Part shown: positions 3,677-6,426 of the stretch, piece by piece
Numbering within the stretch: position 1 is the first letter of the stretch
How the letters are laid out: each line of letters starts with the position of its first letter
DNA from: Bacillota bacterium
GTDB lineage: Bacteria > Bacillota > Dethiobacteria > DTU022 > JAAZDU01
Assembly (NCBI GenBank): GCA_012512665.1
Contig: JAAZDU010000326.1
Coordinates: forward strand, 1 to 6,426
DNA: 6,426 nt
Direction: 5' to 3'
Notes under the pieces: generated by a model
Database searches by the model: none
What the model was told of the DNA's origin: nothing
The model's input: only the letters and a program-made list of their open reading frames with translations
Program-made: the position numbers and the translations under genes

Positions 3677-6259
3677 TTATAGCTTAAAACTTACCCATTC
3701 GGTGCCGCCTGTTTTGGGGCCCCAGTCGAACTCGGCGCCGAAGATCTCGCCGATGGCTCTTAAAGGAAGCACTGTGCGGCCGTCGCGGATAAAGGCAGCC
3801 ACGTCAGACTTCACCTGCTTTAGCTCGCCCTTATCCAGCACCCTGATGGTCTCGGAGCCAATGGTAATTGTAACTATTTTATTCTTATAGGGGATAAACA
3901 CTTCCTCTACCGGCCCCTCCTTCGGCTCCCACTTGATATCGCTTTCCTCTACGCCAAAGGCCTGGGCGATAAAGCGCACGGGCACAAAAGTGCGCTCGCT
4001 CTGGATAAAGGGGGCCATATCCATGGTGGCTTCCTTGCCGTCAACCAGGTAGCGTGTCTCGCCAATATACATTTTTACTTCCTGCGCCAAAGCTTTGGCA
4101 AAATCAATCTTAACCGTTACAGGTATCTCTGTCTCGGTAATAACATGAACATCATATGCTTCTTTAGTAAGCGATTCTACCACAAAAGTTGCCTCGGCGC
4201 TTCCCACTTCAAAGTTTTCCTGCAGAACAAGGCTTAGCCTTGGCGGTGCCAACACTTCATAACCTGTTTTATCCTTATCCAGCACAGCCGCCGGCCTGCC
4301 ATTTTTATCTAAATAAGTTAGCTTTACCGTTGCCCTATTTCCGGAAACCATTACATCTGCATCCAAGTACCAGGGCTCCCCGCTAATGGAGATAGTAAGC
4401 CGATCGGTTAAATCAGTACCTTTATGGAAAGCTAGTACTTCAACCTCACCACTTGCTCCGGACTCGGCAACGAGCCAGGCTTCATCTCCCACCTGGTAAA
4501 TTGACGCCATGTTGTGGTTGGTCAGGGCAAAAGTTACATCATCCGCATTTAAAATAATTTCGTTGTCCTGATCATCAACTAAGGTTGCAGTTAATTTGGT
4601 AACTTCCTGCAGTTCCTTCCTATGATCAACTTTATCAAGTTTATCGAGCAGCGCCCTAACCTCGGTCAAAGAGCGCTCCCTTGAACGTATATGCACCCTG
4701 TCTGCTTCTAAGACTAATTTGCTCTCCTTGCCAAATATTTTAGAGTGGATCTCGCAGGTAGAAGATATGCCGGTGCCGGCAATAAAAGCCTCCAGCTGGT
4801 ATATGCCTTCTTCGGGAAAATGATAATATAAGTAAATCCCGTCTTTATCTGCCCTCAGCAAACCTGCCGTATTTATTCTTCTCCTATCCGGCGCAATTAA
4901 AACAAGCTCTGCTACATCCTCTGGCTTCTGGTTCATATAATCCAGGGTCGTCTTATCTATCACATTTCCATAGCGATCCAGGTAATTAATACGTATTTTT
5001 TGATAACGCCCAGTTATTGCGCTCCGCCTGGCCGCTTCCGGCTTAACCTCGTAAGGAGCACCTGCCACAATTACCTTTTCCACCACATTGCTTACCCTGC
5101 CCAGGGCCTCAACCCTGTATTCATATTTGCCGGCTATATCCTTACTTATTTCCCTCTCTACTTTCCCGTAGCGATCGGAATCCGCGCGGGCAATGGTCCT
5201 CCAGCTTCCCCCCTCCCTGCGCTCTTGAAAAGCAACTTCTATCCCCTCAACATTTAATTTGCTGCTCCATAAAGAGGCAGTAAGCTTAAACCGTTCCCCG
5301 GCCCTGGCCTCATACCTGCCTGTGCCCAGGTACAGCTCTTCCAAATTATACTTTAAGAAATCAATTGTTTGCCTGCCATTCCTCAGCAAAGAGCTCATCC
5401 TGCTGTCGCGCGCTGCCCGGAAGACCACTTCCCCGGGGCTATCGGTGGTTAATTTAAGATAAATGCAGCCATCATCAAAGGTATAAATGGTATCATAAAC
5501 CCTTCCCCTGCTGTCTTCCCAAACCAAATCAAAAATATTTACCCCGCTGCGCAGCTTGCTGCCGGACACCTCTGCTTTTACATTAACCCAGCCGTTGTCC
5601 CAGGCCCTGGCTTCAAGGTAAGCTGTTTCGCTGCTCCTGCTGGAATTAATGTAGAGCCTCTGCACACCATCGGTATCAAAGGGCGGGACGCCTCTCATGC
5701 GCCCAATACCATCTGCCTGAAAGACAATGCTGAGTTCGGCACTCCTCTGGGCATCCATGCCTTGCCTTTCCAGGGTTAAAATAGAGGCGCTGGCGCTGTA
5801 GGGGCCTACCACATCCAGGGTTGCCTGCAGCGAAAGATCATAGAGATCTTCCCAGCTTTCTATACCCAGCTCCGCCGGCTCTTTATACCTATCTTTATCC
5901 TGAACAGCATAAATGTTGTAAACGCCTGTATCCGCCGCACCGAACAGATCAGGTTCTATACGGCATTTAACACTGCTGCCCGGCCCAAATACACCAAAAA
6001 TCACTGGCGTCCTGAATTCTTCTCCCCGGTAATCCAGGAACATGCCGCCTGGAGTCTCAAGAAAGAGGTAAACATACTCCTCTTTCGATAGCTCCACATT
6101 TACTATAACATCATGATTCTCGCCAAAATAGACGGCACTTCGCTCTAACCGTAGATCCCTGGGCTTCACGGCTGCATCTACACTGTCAATACAAACACAA
6201 GCGAAAACAACAAAAACCAGTAAAAACAGCAGCACCGGCAAAAAATTTTTTTTAGCCAA
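3677..6259 (-). CDS. Large exported multidomain protein with C-terminal copper-amine-oxidase-N-like stalk domain
   Basis: An 860-residue secreted protein. Residues 1-29 form a signal peptide (K3-K4, hydrophobic core F-L-P-V-L-L-F-L-L-V, likely cleavage after V-D-A29). Residues about 727-860 form a stalk domain of the copper amine oxidase N-terminal type, with two repeats of the R-T-x-x-P-x-R pattern (E-R-T-F-V-P-V-R-F-I-A and G-R-T-V-L-P-L-R-A-I-G) followed by F-G-A-E-F-D-W. This domain is common in exported clostridial proteins, is thought to bind the cell surface and implies no copper chemistry. Between lie beta-rich stretches; about 320-399 reads like a bacterial Ig-like domain (V-A-F-Q-E-R...W-R-T-I-A...D-R-Y-G-K...Y-E-Y-R-V-E-A), with further Ig-like units near 419-500, 555-625 and 640-710 and a charged helical linker near 521-556. 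No enzyme motif is visible, so an adhesive or structural role is likely. An in-frame GTG at 6292 precedes AAGGAGGT (6266-6273), so TTG at 6259, 6 nt downstream of that site, is the start. Confidence 0.85.
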   Translation of the reverse strand: MAKKNFLPVLLFLLVFVVFACVCIDSVDAAVKPRDLRLERSAVYFGENHDVIVNVELSKEEYVYLFLETPGGMFLDYRGEEFRTPVIFGVFGPGSSVKCRIEPDLFGAADTGVYNIYAVQDKDRYKEPAELGIESWEDLYDLSLQATLDVVGPYSASASILTLERQGMDAQRSAELSIVFQADGIGRMRGVPPFDTDGVQRLYINSSRSSETAYLEARAWDNGWVNVKAEVSGSKLRSGVNIFDLVWEDSRGRVYDTIYTFDDGCIYLKLTTDSPGEVVFRAARDSRMSSLLRNGRQTIDFLKYNLEELYLGTGRYEARAGERFKLTASLWSSKLNVEGIEVAFQERREGGSWRTIARADSDRYGKVEREISKDIAGKYEYRVEALGRVSNVVEKVIVAGAPYEVKPEAARRSAITGRYQKIRINYLDRYGNVIDKTTLDYMNQKPEDVAELVLIAPDRRRINTAGLLRADKDGIYLYYHFPEEGIYQLEAFIAGTGISSTCEIHSKIFGKESKLVLEADRVHIRSRERSLTEVRALLDKLDKVDHRKELQEVTKLTATLVDDQDNEIILNADDVTFALTNHNMASIYQVGDEAWLVAESGASGEVEVLAFHKGTDLTDRLTISISGEPWYLDADVMVSGNRATVKLTYLDKNGRPAAVLDKDKTGYEVLAPPRLSLVLQENFEVGSAEATFVVESLTKEAYDVHVITETEIPVTVKIDFAKALAQEVKMYIGETRYLVDGKEATMDMAPFIQSERTFVPVRFIAQAFGVEESDIKWEPKEGPVEEVFIPYKNKIVTITIGSETIRVLDKGELKQVKSDVAAFIRDGRTVLPLRAIGEIFGAEFDWGPKTGGTEWVSFKL

Positions 6260-6295
6260 GCTCCTACCTCCTTCAGCTCCAGTATGCCGCACTCT

Positions 6296-6426
6296 CTATA
6301 GTTCCACTTCTACACTTCGCTTTTCATTAAAAAAAACCTGCCTGAGATGGCAGATATTTGCAAAAATAGTTACCGCCAGCAGCGGAGTAACAAGGTTCTT
6401 ATTAATACAGCAAGGCTTAACGATAC
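6296..6426 (-). CDS. Possible C-terminal fragment of an upstream gene (partial)
   Basis: One - strand frame stays open from the window edge to TAG (6296-6298), giving 42 residues with a hydrophobic N-V-T-P-L-L-A-V-T-I-F-A-like stretch (read as N-L-V-T-P-L-L-A-V-T-I-F-A) and the tail N-E-K-R-S-V-E-V-E-L. If real, it ends 36 bp upstream of the stalk-protein start and the two would be co-transcribed. I do not recognise it. A 43-codon open frame arises fairly often by chance, and the stretch also contains two terminator-like hairpins, so the coding and non-coding readings compete. Confidence 0.25.
   Translation of the reverse strand, partial: IVKPCCINKNLVTPLLAVTIFANICHLRQVFFNEKRSVEVEL
6329..6353 (-). 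terminator. Terminator-like hairpin upstream of the stalk-protein gene
   Basis: On the - strand CTGCC (6353-6349) pairs with GGCAG (6342-6338) around a 6-nt loop, then one G and eight T residues (6336-6329). The stem is only 5 bp but GC-rich and the T tract is excellent. It would end transcription from a gene beyond the right edge, or attenuate the stalk gene. It is doubtful if the overlapping open frame is truly coding. Confidence 0.45.
6362..6391 (-). terminator. Second terminator-like hairpin at the right edge
   Basis: On the - strand the left arm GTTACTCCGC (6391-6382) pairs with GCGGTAAC (6376-6369) through 8 bp with a 2-nt bulge and a 5-nt loop; TA and five T residues follow (6366-6362). 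Together with the next hairpin it would form a tandem terminator behind an off-window gene. The bulge makes it weaker than the 1318-1364 terminator, and it too overlaps the possible coding tail. Confidence 0.35.

Noticed and set aside
3453..3890. 145-residue + strand open frame across the MNT start and the end of the stalk gene
   Set aside because: Both - strand genes it opposes have clear family motifs; the predicted peptide is low-quality and Ser/Pro/Phe-rich, typical of an antisense frame.
6247..6259. Lipoprotein reading of the stalk-protein signal peptide (V-F-A-C)
   Set aside because: Phe at -2 and the following V-C-I-D do not fit a good lipobox; a signal peptidase I site after V-D-A29 is more natural.

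Overview
The window looks like a chromosomal segment of a Gram-positive, probably anaerobic, Firmicute (Clostridia, perhaps Peptococcaceae or Desulfotomaculum-like). The basis is strong AGGAGGTG-type Shine-Dalgarno sites, frequent TTG and GTG starts, the Firmicute-typical trio of DUF1659, DUF2922 and YvrJ proteins, a DegV protein, and a large exported protein ending in a copper-amine-oxidase-N-like 'stalk' domain. No marker identifies the species.

Left part (1-1364, + strand): an extended -10 promoter (74-102), surrounded by small palindromes including a LexA-box-like one, drives four small genes: DUF1659 (165-389), DUF2922 (432-650), YvrJ (708-851, too short for most gene callers, TTG start) and a single-domain M15 zinc peptidase (964-1299). 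A short terminator-like hairpin lies between DUF2922 and YvrJ. A two-tier hairpin lies between YvrJ and the peptidase. A strong terminator with 8 T residues closes the run. A one-helix membrane protein next to a leaderless wall peptidase resembles a holin/endolysin pair; this is my main hypothesis for an undescribed function.

Middle (1365-2931): an AT-rich leader with an 11-bp tandem repeat precedes a DegV-family fatty-acid-binding protein (1505-2341). This gene converges, with 11 bp between stop codons, on a nitroreductase-family flavoprotein (2353-2931, - strand).

Right part (2983-6426, - strand): read in transcription order, there is a possible gene tail at the edge (6296-6426, uncertain), an 860-residue secreted multidomain beta-rich protein with a C-terminal stalk domain (6259-3677), an MNT nucleotidyltransferase (3662-3354) and a HEPN-type partner (3366-2983). 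The last two overlap and form an MntA-HepT / HI0073-HI0074-type toxin-antitoxin pair with both signature motifs intact. The HEPN gene is much more AT-rich than its flanks, which suggests acquisition. Spacing (14 bp, overlap, 51 bp) allows one transcript through to the nitroreductase. No rRNA, tRNA, CRISPR array or insertion sequence was seen, and no gene-free stretch exceeds 300 bp.
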